Part shown: positions 42,441 through 51,136 of the stretch, one piece after another | Layout of the letters: every line of letters starts with the position of its first letter | Position numbering within the stretch: the stretch's first letter is position 1 | Position numbers and translations under genes: made by a program | Assembly (NCBI RefSeq): GCF_011045015.1 | Contig: NZ_JAAKZY010000037.1 | Coordinates: 1 to 61,187, forward strand | Direction of reading: 5' to 3' | Origin: Streptomyces scabichelini | GTDB lineage: Bacteria; Actinomycetota; Actinomycetes; Streptomycetales; Streptomycetaceae | Length of the DNA: 61,187 bases | The notes under the pieces: generated by a model | Told to the model about the DNA's origin: nothing | Seen by the model: the letters and a program-made list of their open reading frames with translations, nothing else | Databases searched by the model: none

Positions 42441-43640
42441 ATGAGAAATCGCCAGTCATCGCGCTGTCTCCTCGTCGTCCTCACCACGGTGGCTTCGCTC
42501 GTCGCCGCTGTCCCCGCCCTCGCCGATTCGCGCCACCAGGGTTCGCGATTACACGCGAGTACCCAGGCAGCCTTGAACGAGATCGTGGAGCAAGGCACCC
42601 CGGGTGTCATCGCCCAGGTGCGAGACGACCACGGGGAGTGGAACGGCCGGGCCGGTGTCGGCAACCTTGCCACCAGGCATCAGCGCAGCCCCCAAGAGAA
42701 GTTCCGCATTGCCAGCGTGACCAAGATCTTCACCGCCACAGTGCTTCTCAAGCTCGAAGCCAAGGGGAGGCTGTCGCTGGACGACAGCGTCGAGAAATGG
42801 CTGCCCGGGGTGGTGCGCGGCCAGGGCTATAAGCCCGAGAACATCACCGTGCGGCACCTGCTCAACCATACGAGCGGAATTTTCGACTACAACATGGACG
42901 AGGGATTCCGCGCCAAATACGCCGGCGATGAGTTCGACAAGAACCGCTACACCAGGTGGGCCCCCGCGGATCTGCTGGACATCGCGCTCGCCCACCCGCC
43001 GAACTTTCAGCCCGAGCAGGGCAGCAGGCCCGGCAGGGCGGGCGAATGGGACTACTCCGACACCAACTACATTCTCGCCGGAATGATCATCGAGAGGGTC
43101 ACTCGCGGCACCTACAAGAAGGCGGTCGAGCGACTCATCATCGAGCCGCTCGCCCTGCACGACACCAGTGTGCCCGGTACCTCGCCGAAGGTTCCCTCAC
43201 CGCATGCGACGCACTACTCCACGCTCTTCGAGGACCCGCCGCACGCAAAGGTTCGCGATGTCACCGAGTTCAGCCCCACGGTGGCCTTCTCGGCCGGACA
43301 GATGATCTCGACCGTCGGCGACGTGAACACCTTCCTGTCTGAGTTGCTCGGCGGCGAGCTGCTCCCGGCTGCCCAGCAGCGGGAGTTGCTCGACGCGGTC
43401 CCTGTCGACGGGGACAAGGGGCACGGCGGCCCGGAGGACGTCTACGGCCTCGGCATCCGGCACTTCAAGCTCAAGGAGGACTGCTGGGCCTGGGGTCATG
43501 GCGGCATGATCCCCGGATCCGCAACCCGGACGATCGTCTCGGCGGACGGCCGGCACGTCCTGACCATGAACCGCAATGGCGACTGGGGGGAGCAGAAGCT
43601 GGAGGACGCGGCCGTCGAGGCGGAGTTCTGTCGGGGCTGA
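42441..43640 (+). CDS. Secreted serine hydrolase, class C beta-lactamase/DD-peptidase family
   Basis: 399 residues. A Sec signal peptide (cleavage near ALADS, residue 29) precedes a serine-hydrolase domain with SVTK (nucleophile Ser and Lys), YSDTNY (Tyr and Asn) and HGGMIPG (third motif). The layout is that of Streptomyces R61-type DD-carboxypeptidases and esterase relatives. Codon 37 is TTA (42549-42551), suggesting bldA-dependent expression. No strong ribosome site. Exact substrate (peptidoglycan stem peptides, beta-lactams or esters) cannot be told. Confidence 0.88.
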   Translation: MRNRQSSRCLLVVLTTVASLVAAVPALADSRHQGSRLHASTQAALNEIVEQGTPGVIAQVRDDHGEWNGRAGVGNLATRHQRSPQEKFRIASVTKIFTATVLLKLEAKGRLSLDDSVEKWLPGVVRGQGYKPENITVRHLLNHTSGIFDYNMDEGFRAKYAGDEFDKNRYTRWAPADLLDIALAHPPNFQPEQGSRPGRAGEWDYSDTNYILAGMIIERVTRGTYKKAVERLIIEPLALHDTSVPGTSPKVPSPHATHYSTLFEDPPHAKVRDVTEFSPTVAFSAGQMISTVGDVNTFLSELLGGELLPAAQQRELLDAVPVDGDKGHGGPEDVYGLGIRHFKLKEDCWAWGHGGMIPGSATRTIVSADGRHVLTMNRNGDWGEQKLEDAAVEAEFCRG

Positions 43641-43794
43641 GGGGTTATGGAGGGGTTACAGCTGCCGCAGACTCCACCGCCGCTACGACCGCAAGGCCTG
43701 AACCGCCTGAACACCTCCTCCCCTTCACCACCATCGCCTGGAACCCCCTGCGCCACCTCGTTGAGGATCACCTGACGCTCAGCCGGGCGGCTTA

Positions 43795-45846
43795 TCAAAC
43801 GCGCCTGTACGTGAGCCGTTGGCCGTTGGACAGCTCGCGTACGAGTGTGTCGCCCTCGATGCGTACGGTGGAGGAGCCGCCGTAGCGGCAGGGGCCGGAG
43901 GACGTGGCCTGGTCGCCTGCGGGCGGGGCGAACCGTACCGGGCTGTCCGCGTTCCCTGTGGAGACCAGGTTCATGTCGGCCTCGCAGTGGTCGCTGCCGC
44001 TGTCGGAGACCAGTGCGGCGGCCGGGCTGCCCACGGCCTTCTGCTCGATGGTCATCCGCTGTGTGCCACCGCCCGCCATGGACCGCTGCCAGGTGCCGAG
44101 AAGCTCTTCGGGGAGCTTCTCAGGGCCCTCGATCCTGTGCAGTTCGGCGGTACGGCCCGCCGCTTCCCAGCGGAGGGAGTCGCCGGCGGCCCGGGAGAGC
44201 ACATGCTCGCCGAGGGCCGAGCATGTGTCGGCGGGGACACTGCTGACGACGCTAGTGTCCAGCCGCAGAGACGTATCGCCGCCGGACGGCCTGGCGGCGA
44301 GTTTGCCGTCGCTCTTGCACTCGTAGTCCTTGCCGAGGCTGATGCTGGTGGCGACCACCTCGCCCAACTGCCCCGGTGAGATGGCGAACCTGCGGTACTG
44401 ACCGGTGGGCTTCCCGTCCCGCTCGACCTCGCCCGCCCAGATGCCCACGAACTTCTTGGGCACATCGGACGTCACGCCCGGGTTTGCCTTGTCACCGGAG
44501 TCGGATTCCGAGCCCCCGTAGGGCAGTGGCAGTCCGGCGGCCGAAGCTGCGAACGCGGCTCCTGCCACCACGGCGACGGCCACCAGCGCGATCGCGGCCC
44601 GCCGGCCCCTGCCTGCGCGACGAGGGGGCGGTGGCGGAGCCGGCTCCGCCACCGGCCTGAGGTCCGGCTTCGGCACGACCTGAGTCCCCCACTCAGACCG
44701 TTCCGACTGCTCAGACCACTCAGACCGCTCCGACTGCTCTGATTGCTCCCACCGCTCCGACTGTTCCCACTGCTCTGACTGTTTCCACTGCTCCGACTGC
44801 TCCGACGCGGGAGGTTCCGCCCAGGTCACAGGGAAAGCGGCGGGGGACGGTGCGGAGGCCGCCGGTGCCGGTGCCGCCGGTGCGCTCACACGCGGGGGCG
44901 TATCCGTGTCGAGCAACTGGACGGCACTGCGCCCCAGTTCGGCGATGATCTGGGCCGGCAGCCACGGTGGCGACGAGGCGCCGGTCGCCACCGGCTGCAC
45001 CCGTGCGGCCACCTCCTGCGGAGTCGGCCTGGCCGCCGGATCCTTGGCGAGGCAGTCGGCGATCAGTCCCCGCAGCGGCTCCTCGATGCCCGTCAGGTCC
45101 GGCTCCTCCTGCGCGATGCGGAACATCACGGCGTGAACGCCGCCGGAACCGCCACCGCCAAACGGCGTCTGCCCGGTCGCCGCGTACGCCAGCACCGCAC
45201 CCATGCAGAAGACGTCGGCGGCCGGGCCCACCGGCTCGTCCCTGACCTGCTCGGGTGACATGAAGGCGGGCGAGCCGACCAGCATGCCCGAGCTGGTCAG
45301 GGTCGAGCCGGGCACCGCGTCCAGCGCCCGCGCGATGCCGAAGTCGATGACCCGGGGGCCGTCGATGGTGATCAGGACGTTGGAGGGCTTGAGGTCCCGG
45401 TGGACCAGTCCCGCGCCGTGAATGTCCAGCAGAGCGCAGGCGAGTCCGTAGGCGAGGGTCCGTACGGACAGGGCGGGCAGGGGGCCGTGCCCGCGGGGCG
45501 AGACGAGGTGTTCGAGCGAGGGCCCCGCTATGTAGCCGGTGGCCACCCACGGCGTTTCGGCCTCCGTGTCCGCGTCGAGGACCGGCGCCGTCCAGCGGTC
45601 GCTCACCCTGCGTGCCGCCTCCACCTCAAGCCGGAAGCGCTGGCGGAACTCGGGTTCAGCGGCCAGCTGCGGCTTGATGAGCTTGACGGCGACCGTGCGG
45701 CCGCCCTCCGAGCGCGCCAGACAGACCCGGCCCATGCCGCCGGCGCCGAGGTTTCTGAGCAGCCGGTACCGGCCGATCCTGTCGCCACCTCCACCGGAAC
45801 CTCCACCGGAGGTGGCATCGAAGTCGCCTGTCGACGGCTTCGTCAT
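43795..45846 (-). CDS. Membrane Ser/Thr protein kinase with extracellular domain
   Basis: 683 residues. A Hanks-type kinase domain (about 25-285) with GAGGMGRV, the VAVKLIK lysine, VHRDLKPSN, VIDFGIA and the SPEQ activation-lobe segment. A linker of about 190 residues includes Ser/Glu/Gln/Trp repeats (encoded near 44690-44806) and a Pro-rich stretch. One membrane helix follows (about 440-460), then an extracellular domain with several cysteines and no PASTA repeats. ATG at 45846 has GGGGAG at good spacing. The extracellular domain probably senses an unknown signal. Stand-alone gene. Confidence 0.92.
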   Translation of the reverse strand: MTKPSTGDFDATSGGGSGGGGDRIGRYRLLRNLGAGGMGRVCLARSEGGRTVAVKLIKPQLAAEPEFRQRFRLEVEAARRVSDRWTAPVLDADTEAETPWVATGYIAGPSLEHLVSPRGHGPLPALSVRTLAYGLACALLDIHGAGLVHRDLKPSNVLITIDGPRVIDFGIARALDAVPGSTLTSSGMLVGSPAFMSPEQVRDEPVGPAADVFCMGAVLAYAATGQTPFGGGGSGGVHAVMFRIAQEEPDLTGIEEPLRGLIADCLAKDPAARPTPQEVAARVQPVATGASSPPWLPAQIIAELGRSAVQLLDTDTPPRVSAPAAPAPAASAPSPAAFPVTWAEPPASEQSEQWKQSEQWEQSERWEQSEQSERSEWSEQSERSEWGTQVVPKPDLRPVAEPAPPPPPRRAGRGRRAAIALVAVAVVAGAAFAASAAGLPLPYGGSESDSGDKANPGVTSDVPKKFVGIWAGEVERDGKPTGQYRRFAISPGQLGEVVATSISLGKDYECKSDGKLAARPSGGDTSLRLDTSVVSSVPADTCSALGEHVLSRAAGDSLRWEAAGRTAELHRIEGPEKLPEELLGTWQRSMAGGGTQRMTIEQKAVGSPAAALVSDSGSDHCEADMNLVSTGNADSPVRFAPPAGDQATSSGPCRYGGSSTVRIEGDTLVRELSNGQRLTYRRV
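44690..44806 (-). repeat. In-frame Ser-Glu-Gln/Trp repeat tract in the kinase linker
   Basis: Imperfect 15- to 18-bp units encode repeats such as EQSEQW and ERSEW in the juxtamembrane linker. Likely to vary in copy number by slippage. Confidence 0.7.
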
Positions 45847-46010
45847 CTGGATGTCTCCCCTCGGTCGGCGCTCCGCCCCACTCTCCCCCACTCTCCGCCA
45901 CGAAGATCACGAGTCGGCTGCATCTGAGCTTCCGTTTGACGTGAAAGGACGCTACCCGCTTTCGAGTTGGCGGTTGCGAGCGTGGGAGGTCGTGCTCGAT
46001 CGAGGCGTTC

Positions 46011-46400
46011 CTACGCCGAACCACCGCTTCCATAAGGCCGCGTCAGGATTTCCAGGTTGTGGCCGTTCGGGTCGTCGAAGTAGGTGCCACGGCCGCCGTC
46101 GTTGGTGTTGATCTCGTTGGTGTGGCGGTGGTACGGGTCCGCCCAGTACGTCAGACCTGCGGCCTTGACGCGGGCGAAGATCGCGTCGAAGTCGTCCTCC
46201 GAGACCAGGAACGCGTAGTGCTGCGGTGTGATGGGGTCGTCGGCGTCCATGTAGTCGAGGGTGACGCCGTTGGGGATCTGGACCGGGATGAACGGGCCGA
46301 ACGGCGGGCTCACCTCCAGACCCAGGATGTCGGCGAGGAACTGGGCCGAGGCCTTTTTGTCGTGGGCGGCGACGATGGTGTGGTTCAGCTCGACGGTCAT
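46011..46400 (-). CDS. VOC (glyoxalase/bleomycin-resistance) superfamily protein
   Basis: 129 residues with two beta-alpha-beta-beta-beta modules. Metal-site-like residues are visible in LNHTIVAA (His), HYAFLV (His) and the late NGHNLEIL (Glu). A small dioxygenase, lyase or binding protein of the VOC fold; substrate unknown. Starts 213 bp from the divergent siderophore-binding gene. Confidence 0.85.
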   Translation of the reverse strand: MTVELNHTIVAAHDKKASAQFLADILGLEVSPPFGPFIPVQIPNGVTLDYMDADDPITPQHYAFLVSEDDFDAIFARVKAAGLTYWADPYHRHTNEINTNDGGRGTYFDDPNGHNLEILTRPYGSGGSA

Positions 46401-46570
46401 CGTGCGGACCTCCTCGGCCAGTCATCCGTGGCATTTCCACGTGACATCTCTACGTGCCATTCCCACGCTAAGCGCCGGTATGGCGGGATGGCAGCCCCGC
46501 GGTTCCGGCCACCCGGCACCCCGGGCCACGGTTCCAGCCACCCGGAAACAGAGCCGACACACCCCACGGC

Positions 46571-46590
46571 TAAGGTAAGGCTTGCCTTAG
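46571..46590. promoter_or_regulatory. Iron box (IdeR/DmdR-type operator)
   Basis: TAAGGTAAGGCTTGCCTTAG closely matches the 19-bp consensus bound by iron-loaded IdeR/DmdR1 (TTAGGTTAGGCTAACCTAA type). It lies 24 bp before the GTG start of the siderophore-binding protein, which should therefore be induced when iron is low. Confidence 0.9.
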
Positions 46591-46613
46591 AGAACAGAGC
46601 ATCGGAGCACAGC

Positions 46614-47687
46614 GTGCGCACGTTGGGGTTGAAGGCCGTACTGGCCATGTCGGTCGTCGGCGGTCTGATGGCCGGATGCTCATCGGGCACCGGCACCGGC
46701 ACCGGCACCGGAAGCGCAAGCGGCGACGGAAGCAACAAAAGCGGGGGCGACCGTAACCCCGTCATCGGAGCCTCCGAAGGCCCCTCCGCCGCGCCCAGCG
46801 CGCTGGCCGAGGGGATGGGCACGAAGGCCGCCGAGGGTGAATTCCCGCGTAGCGTCAAGCACTTCAAGGGCACCACGGAGATCGACGCGGCCCCGAAGCG
46901 GATCGCCGTGCTCAGCACCGGTCAGCTCGACGACCTGCTCACCCTGGGAGTCGTACCGGCCGCCACGACCCGCGCCGACAACGCCGGTCTCGTACCCGAC
47001 TACCTGCGCGACGCCTTTCCCCAGGACAAGAAGCAGCTCGCGGAGATGACCGACGCGGGAACCCGGGCCGCGCCCAACCTCGAGACGCTCGCCACCGCCC
47101 AGCCCGACCTCATCCTCGCCAACGACTCGCTCGGCGACCTCTACCCCAAGCTGTCGAAGATCGCCCCCACCGTGATCACCGCGGGCAACGGCATCAACTG
47201 GAAGCGCGACCTGCTGCTCGTCGGCGACGCCGTCGGCAAGGGCGAGCAGGCCCAGAAGCTCCTCGACACCCACGCCGAGGAGACCGCCGCGGCCGGCGAG
47301 AAGCTGAACGCCGAGAACACCTCCGTCTCCATGGTCCGCTTCACGCCCGACCGGACCCGGATGTTCGGCGTCTCCTCCTTCACCGGATCGATCGCCGTCG
47401 ACATGGGGCTCGGGCGGCCCAAGTCCCAGCAGTTCACGGCGATTTCGCAGGACATCGGGGCGGAGAGCATCGATGTCGCGGACGGGGACTGGATCTTCTA
47501 CTCCGTACAGGGCGCCGAGGACAAGACCGACGCCGGGAGCGTACTCGCCGGACCGCTGTGGAAGTCGATGAAGGCGGTCGAGGCGGGCCACGACATCAAG
47601 GTCGACGACGACCCCTGGTATCTCAACGCGGGCCCCACCGCGGCCCAGTTGGTCGTCGACCAGCTGACCGAGTCGCTCGACAGGTAA
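46614..47687 (+). CDS. Iron-siderophore ABC importer, binding lipoprotein
   Basis: 357 residues. Lipoprotein signal with lipobox LMAGC (Cys near 22), a Gly/Ser/Thr-rich linker and a type-III (FecB/FhuD-like) binding fold with IAVLSTGQLDDLLTLGVVP and ETLATAQPDLILAN. It captures a ferric siderophore at the outer membrane face. GTG start, GGAG upstream. Under the iron box at 46571-46590 and in an operon with two FecCD-type permeases. Confidence 0.92.
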   Translation: MRTLGLKAVLAMSVVGGLMAGCSSGTGTGTGTGSASGDGSNKSGGDRNPVIGASEGPSAAPSALAEGMGTKAAEGEFPRSVKHFKGTTEIDAAPKRIAVLSTGQLDDLLTLGVVPAATTRADNAGLVPDYLRDAFPQDKKQLAEMTDAGTRAAPNLETLATAQPDLILANDSLGDLYPKLSKIAPTVITAGNGINWKRDLLLVGDAVGKGEQAQKLLDTHAEETAAAGEKLNAENTSVSMVRFTPDRTRMFGVSSFTGSIAVDMGLGRPKSQQFTAISQDIGAESIDVADGDWIFYSVQGAEDKTDAGSVLAGPLWKSMKAVEAGHDIKVDDDPWYLNAGPTAAQLVVDQLTESLDR

Positions 47688-47716
47688 GCGACAGGCAAGC
47701 GGCAGCGACAGGCAAG
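47678..47716 (+). repeat. Triplicated 11-bp unit at the stop codon of the binding-protein gene
   Basis: CGACAGGTAAG (47678-47688, contains the TAA stop), CGACAGGCAAG (47689-47699) and CGACAGGCAAG (47706-47716). In later copies the stop triplet reads CAA. Confidence 0.85.
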
Positions 47717-47719
47717 CAC

Positions 47720-48721
47720 GTGATCGCACGCGCGACCGTACGTACCGCCTGGCTGGGCGGTGCGCTCCTGCTCGTCCTCGCCACCGTCGCCCTGAGCCTC
47801 GCCGTCGGCACCCGTCCGGTGCCGCTGTCCGCCGTGCTCGACGCGCTGCTGCACGGCGGCGGGTCACGGGACGCGCTGGTCGTACGGTCGCTGCGGCTGC
47901 CGCGTACCGCCATCGGGCTCAGCGCGGGGGCGGCGCTCGGCCTCGCGGGCGCCGCGTTGCAGGCCGTCAGCCGCAATCCGCTGGCCGATCCCGGGATCCT
48001 CGGGCTGAGCCAGGGGGCCGCGGCGGGCGTCGTGTTCGCCATCGCGGGCGGGCTGGCGAACGGCTTCGGCGGATACGTCTGGTACGCCTTCGTGGGCGCC
48101 GTCGCCGCCGCCTGCCTGGTGTACGCCATCGCCTCGCGCGGCCGGGGCGGCGCCTCGCCGGTGAAACTGGCGCTCGCCGGTACCGCCTTCTCCGCGATGG
48201 TCGCGGGAGCCACCACCGTCGTCCTGACGTCCAGTTCGGCGACGCTCGACCAGTTCCGGTTCTGGCAGGTGGGCGCGCTCAGCGGGCGCGACGCCGGGAC
48301 GGTCGGGCAGATGCTGCCGTTCCTCGTCGCCGGTGCGCTGCTGGTGCTGGCCTGCGCGCGCGGCCTCGACGCTCTCGCGCTCGGCGACGACACCGCGCGT
48401 GCGCTGGGGCACAAGGTCCAGCTCGTACGGGTCTCCGCGGCGCTCGGCGCGACCGTACTGACCGGCGCCGCGGTCGCCGCCGCGGGCCCGATCGCCTTCA
48501 TCGGCCTCGCGGTACCGCACCTCGCCCGCCGCCTGGTCGCCGCCGGCTACCGCTGGGTGCTGCCCCTGTCCGCGCTGCTCGGCGCGGCCCTGCTCCTCGC
48601 GGCGGACGTCGCGGGCCGTGTGGTCCGCGCCCCCGCCGAGGTTCCGGCCGGCGTGATGACGGCGCTGGTGGGAGTGCCGGTACTGATCTTTCTGGTACGC
48701 CGGAAAGGGGCGGGTACGTGA
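47720..48721 (+). CDS. Siderophore ABC importer permease 1 (FecCD family)
   Basis: 333 residues with about ten membrane helices and FecCD signatures: LRLPRTAIGLSAGAALGLAGA, NPLADPGILGLSQGAA and GPIAFIGLAVPHLAR. It forms half of the membrane channel. GTG start, 32 bp after the binding protein. The stop overlaps the second permease by GTGA. Confidence 0.92.
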   Translation: MIARATVRTAWLGGALLLVLATVALSLAVGTRPVPLSAVLDALLHGGGSRDALVVRSLRLPRTAIGLSAGAALGLAGAALQAVSRNPLADPGILGLSQGAAAGVVFAIAGGLANGFGGYVWYAFVGAVAAACLVYAIASRGRGGASPVKLALAGTAFSAMVAGATTVVLTSSSATLDQFRFWQVGALSGRDAGTVGQMLPFLVAGALLVLACARGLDALALGDDTARALGHKVQLVRVSAALGATVLTGAAVAAAGPIAFIGLAVPHLARRLVAAGYRWVLPLSALLGAALLLAADVAGRVVRAPAEVPAGVMTALVGVPVLIFLVRRKGAGT

Positions 48722-49791
48722 TCACCGGCGAACCCGAGGCAGCCGCCGCCCCCTGGAGTCCCCGCACCGCGGGCCTACGGCTCTTCCGTCACCGCCGCGT
48801 CTCGCTTCTCCTCCACCAACGCTCGGCCATGACGGCAGCCCTGCTCCTGGCCCTCCTCGGCGGAGCCATGACGCTCGCGGTCTGCGCCGGCCAGACGTAC
48901 GTCTCCCCCGCCGAGGTCTGGCACGTATTGCGCGGCGACCCGAGCCCGTACACGCTCGTGATCTCCGAGCTGCGGCTGCCGCGTGTCGTGCTCGGTGCCC
49001 TCGTCGGCGCGGCGCTCGGGCTCGCCGGGGCACTGGTGCAGACGGTCACGCGCAACCCGCTGGCCAGCCCGGACGTGATCGGTGTGGGGCATGGGGCGGC
49101 GGCCGCGACCGTACTGGCGCTCGCCACGGGGGTCACGGCCTCGCCGGGCGCGCTGCCCGTCGTGTCGGTCGCGGGCGGGCTCGCCGCGGCGGCGCTCGTG
49201 TACGCCGTGGCCTGGCGGCGTGGCATGCAGCCGAGCCGGTTCGTGCTCACCGGCGTCGGCATCGGCGTCGCACTCTCCGCCGTCGTACAGCTCTACCTCA
49301 CCGAGAGCGAGCTGGCCGCCGCCGAGCAGGTCAAGCTGTGGCTCACCGGCAGCCTGAACGGACGCGGCTGGGAACAGGCGGGCCCCCTCGGCGGCGTCCT
49401 GCTGCTCTCCCTTCCCGCCCTGGTGTGGGCGAGCCGGGCGATGCGCCCGCTGGGCCTGGACGACGACACGGCGGCCTCGCTCGGGGTACGGGTCCAGCGG
49501 ACGCAGCTGGGTCTGACCGTCCTGGGCGTGGTCCTCGCCGCGACGGCCACGGGCGCGGCGGGCCCGATCGGCTTCGTCGCGCTCACCGCACCCCAACTGG
49601 CCCGCCGCCTGACCCGCACGCCTCAACTACCGCTGACGAACGCGGCGTTGACAGGAGCAATGATCCTGGTCACAGCCGACCTGACAGCACGCACCGCCGT
49701 GCCCCCACTGGAGATCCCGGTAGGGGCCCTGACGGCATTGGTGGGCGGACCGTACCTGCTATGGCTACTAGGACGGGAACGCGCCACTTGA
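48718..49791 (+). CDS. Siderophore ABC importer permease 2 (FecCD family)
   Basis: 357 residues; an N-terminal cytoplasmic extension of about 35 residues, then the same ten-helix layout (LRLPRVVLGALVGAALGLAGA, NPLASPDVIGVGHGAA, GPIGFVALTAPQLARRL). It pairs with permease 1. The gene ends the operon: no FecE-type ATPase follows, so the complex must borrow an ATPase encoded elsewhere. Copy F of the dispersed element begins at the stop codon. Confidence 0.92.
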   Translation: MITGEPEAAAAPWSPRTAGLRLFRHRRVSLLLHQRSAMTAALLLALLGGAMTLAVCAGQTYVSPAEVWHVLRGDPSPYTLVISELRLPRVVLGALVGAALGLAGALVQTVTRNPLASPDVIGVGHGAAAATVLALATGVTASPGALPVVSVAGGLAAAALVYAVAWRRGMQPSRFVLTGVGIGVALSAVVQLYLTESELAAAEQVKLWLTGSLNGRGWEQAGPLGGVLLLSLPALVWASRAMRPLGLDDDTAASLGVRVQRTQLGLTVLGVVLAATATGAAGPIGFVALTAPQLARRLTRTPQLPLTNAALTGAMILVTADLTARTAVPPLEIPVGALTALVGGPYLLWLLGRERAT

Positions 49792-49876
49792 AGGGGCGCC
49801 CTGAAAGGGCGCCCCTTCAGGGCGCCCCTGAAGGGGCGCGGGGAACTGCGCGACCAGCCACATCGGACCCGCACCC
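49791..49876 (+). repeat. Dispersed intergenic element, copy F, with enlarged hairpin
   Basis: Starts at the permease stop. Several overlapping AGGGGCGCC/GGCGCCCCT arms (49791-49838) can form alternative strong hairpins before the identical 30-bp core (49832-49861). Probable terminator between the convergent permease and alcohol dehydrogenase genes. Confidence 0.8.
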
Positions 49877-49923
49877 GAAAAACCACCGAACCCCTACGGA
49901 GCCAACCGCACCCCCTGCGGGAG

Positions 49924-50964
49924 CTAGATCGTCGCGGTGTCGATCACGAACCGATACCGCACATCACTGCTCTGCACCCGCTCGTACGCCTCGTTGATCT
50001 CAGCGGCACTGATCAGCTCGATCTCGGCTCCGAAACCGTGCTCCGCGCAGAAGTCGAGCATCTCCTGGGTCTCCTGGATGCCGCCGATGCCGGACCCGGC
50101 GAGGGTCTTGCGACCGCCGATCACCGAGAAGAGGTTGAGCGAGACGGGCTCCTCGGGCGCTCCGACGTTCACGAACGCGCCGTCCGTCTTCAGCAGGGCC
50201 AGGTACTGGTCCAGGCCCAGCGGGGCGGAGACGGTCGACACGATCAGGTCGAGGGAACCCCGCAGTTCCTCGAAGGTCTTCGGGTCGCTGGTCGCGTAGT
50301 AGTGGTCGGCGCCCAGCTTCAGGCCGTCGTCCTTCTTGCGCAGGGACTGCGAGAGGACCGTGACCTCGGCGCCGAGCGCGTGCGCGATCTTGACGCCCAT
50401 GTGGCCGAGGCCGCCCATGCCGAGGATCGCGACCTTCTTGCCGGGGCCGGCGTTCCAGTGCCTGAGCGGGGAGTACAGGGTGATGCCGGCGCAGAGCAGG
50501 GGCGCGGCCACGTCCAGGGAGAGGCCGTCGGGGATGCGGAGGGTGTAGTTCTCGTCGACGACGACGTGGGTGGAGTAGCCGCCGTAGGTGGGCTCGCCGT
50601 CCTTGCCGATTCCGTTGTACGTCGGGACGTTGCCCTTGGCGCAGTACTGCTCAAGACCGGCCTTGCAGTTGTCGCACTCGCGGCAGGAGTCGACCATGCA
50701 GCCGACGCCCACGCGGTCGCCGACGGAGAACTTGGTCACACCCGGGCCGACCTCGGCGACGACGCCGGCGATCTCGTGGCCGGGGACCATCGGGAAGATC
50801 GCCTCGCCCCAGCCCTCCTGGGCCTGGTGGATGTCGGAGTGACAGATGCCGGCGAACTTGATGTCGATCAGGACGTCGAACTCGCCGACGGGGCGGCGCT
50901 CGATGGTGGTGCGCTCCAGCGGCGCCTTGGCGGCGGGTGCGGCGTATGCAGCAACAGTGGTCAT
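49924..50964 (-). CDS. Zinc-dependent alcohol dehydrogenase, CAD/YahK-like
   Basis: 346 residues of the medium-chain dehydrogenase family. Catalytic zinc ligands lie in GICHSDIH and GHEIAG, structural zinc cysteines in [10 protein letters not shown] and the following YC, and the Rossmann motif in GMGGLGHMG. The pattern is that of NAD(P)-dependent cinnamyl-alcohol-type dehydrogenases with broad aldehyde substrates. Divergent from an MmyB-type regulator, a common streptomycete pairing, so it is probably controlled by that regulator. Confidence 0.92.
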   Translation of the reverse strand: MTTVAAYAAPAAKAPLERTTIERRPVGEFDVLIDIKFAGICHSDIHQAQEGWGEAIFPMVPGHEIAGVVAEVGPGVTKFSVGDRVGVGCMVDSCRECDNCKAGLEQYCAKGNVPTYNGIGKDGEPTYGGYSTHVVVDENYTLRIPDGLSLDVAAPLLCAGITLYSPLRHWNAGPGKKVAILGMGGLGHMGVKIAHALGAEVTVLSQSLRKKDDGLKLGADHYYATSDPKTFEELRGSLDLIVSTVSAPLGLDQYLALLKTDGAFVNVGAPEEPVSLNLFSVIGGRKTLAGSGIGGIQETQEMLDFCAEHGFGAEIELISAAEINEAYERVQSSDVRYRFVIDTATI

Positions 50965-51076
50965 GCCGTGCTTCTCCTGGTGTGTCGTCCTGCGTCCGGC
51001 CTGCCTTCGGGCCGGGCGCGGACACCAGCATGCGCCTCCGCGCGGTGTTTACCCAGGTCACGCTTCTGCCTACGTC

Positions 51077-51093
51077 CAGTGGTCCTACTACTG
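51077..51093. promoter_or_regulatory. Inverted repeat between alcohol dehydrogenase and its divergent regulator
   Basis: CAGTGGT-CCT-ACTACTG, 7+7 with one mismatch, in the shared control region. Candidate operator of the regulator at 51137. Confidence 0.4.
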
Positions 51094-51136
51094 ACGGGGT
51101 CAGGCTCATGGGCGTACGACGGTGAATACTTGAGGC

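Noticed and set aside
44690..44806. Repeats resembling a small CRISPR array
   Set aside because: Units are imperfect, have no spacers, and are in frame within the kinase gene.
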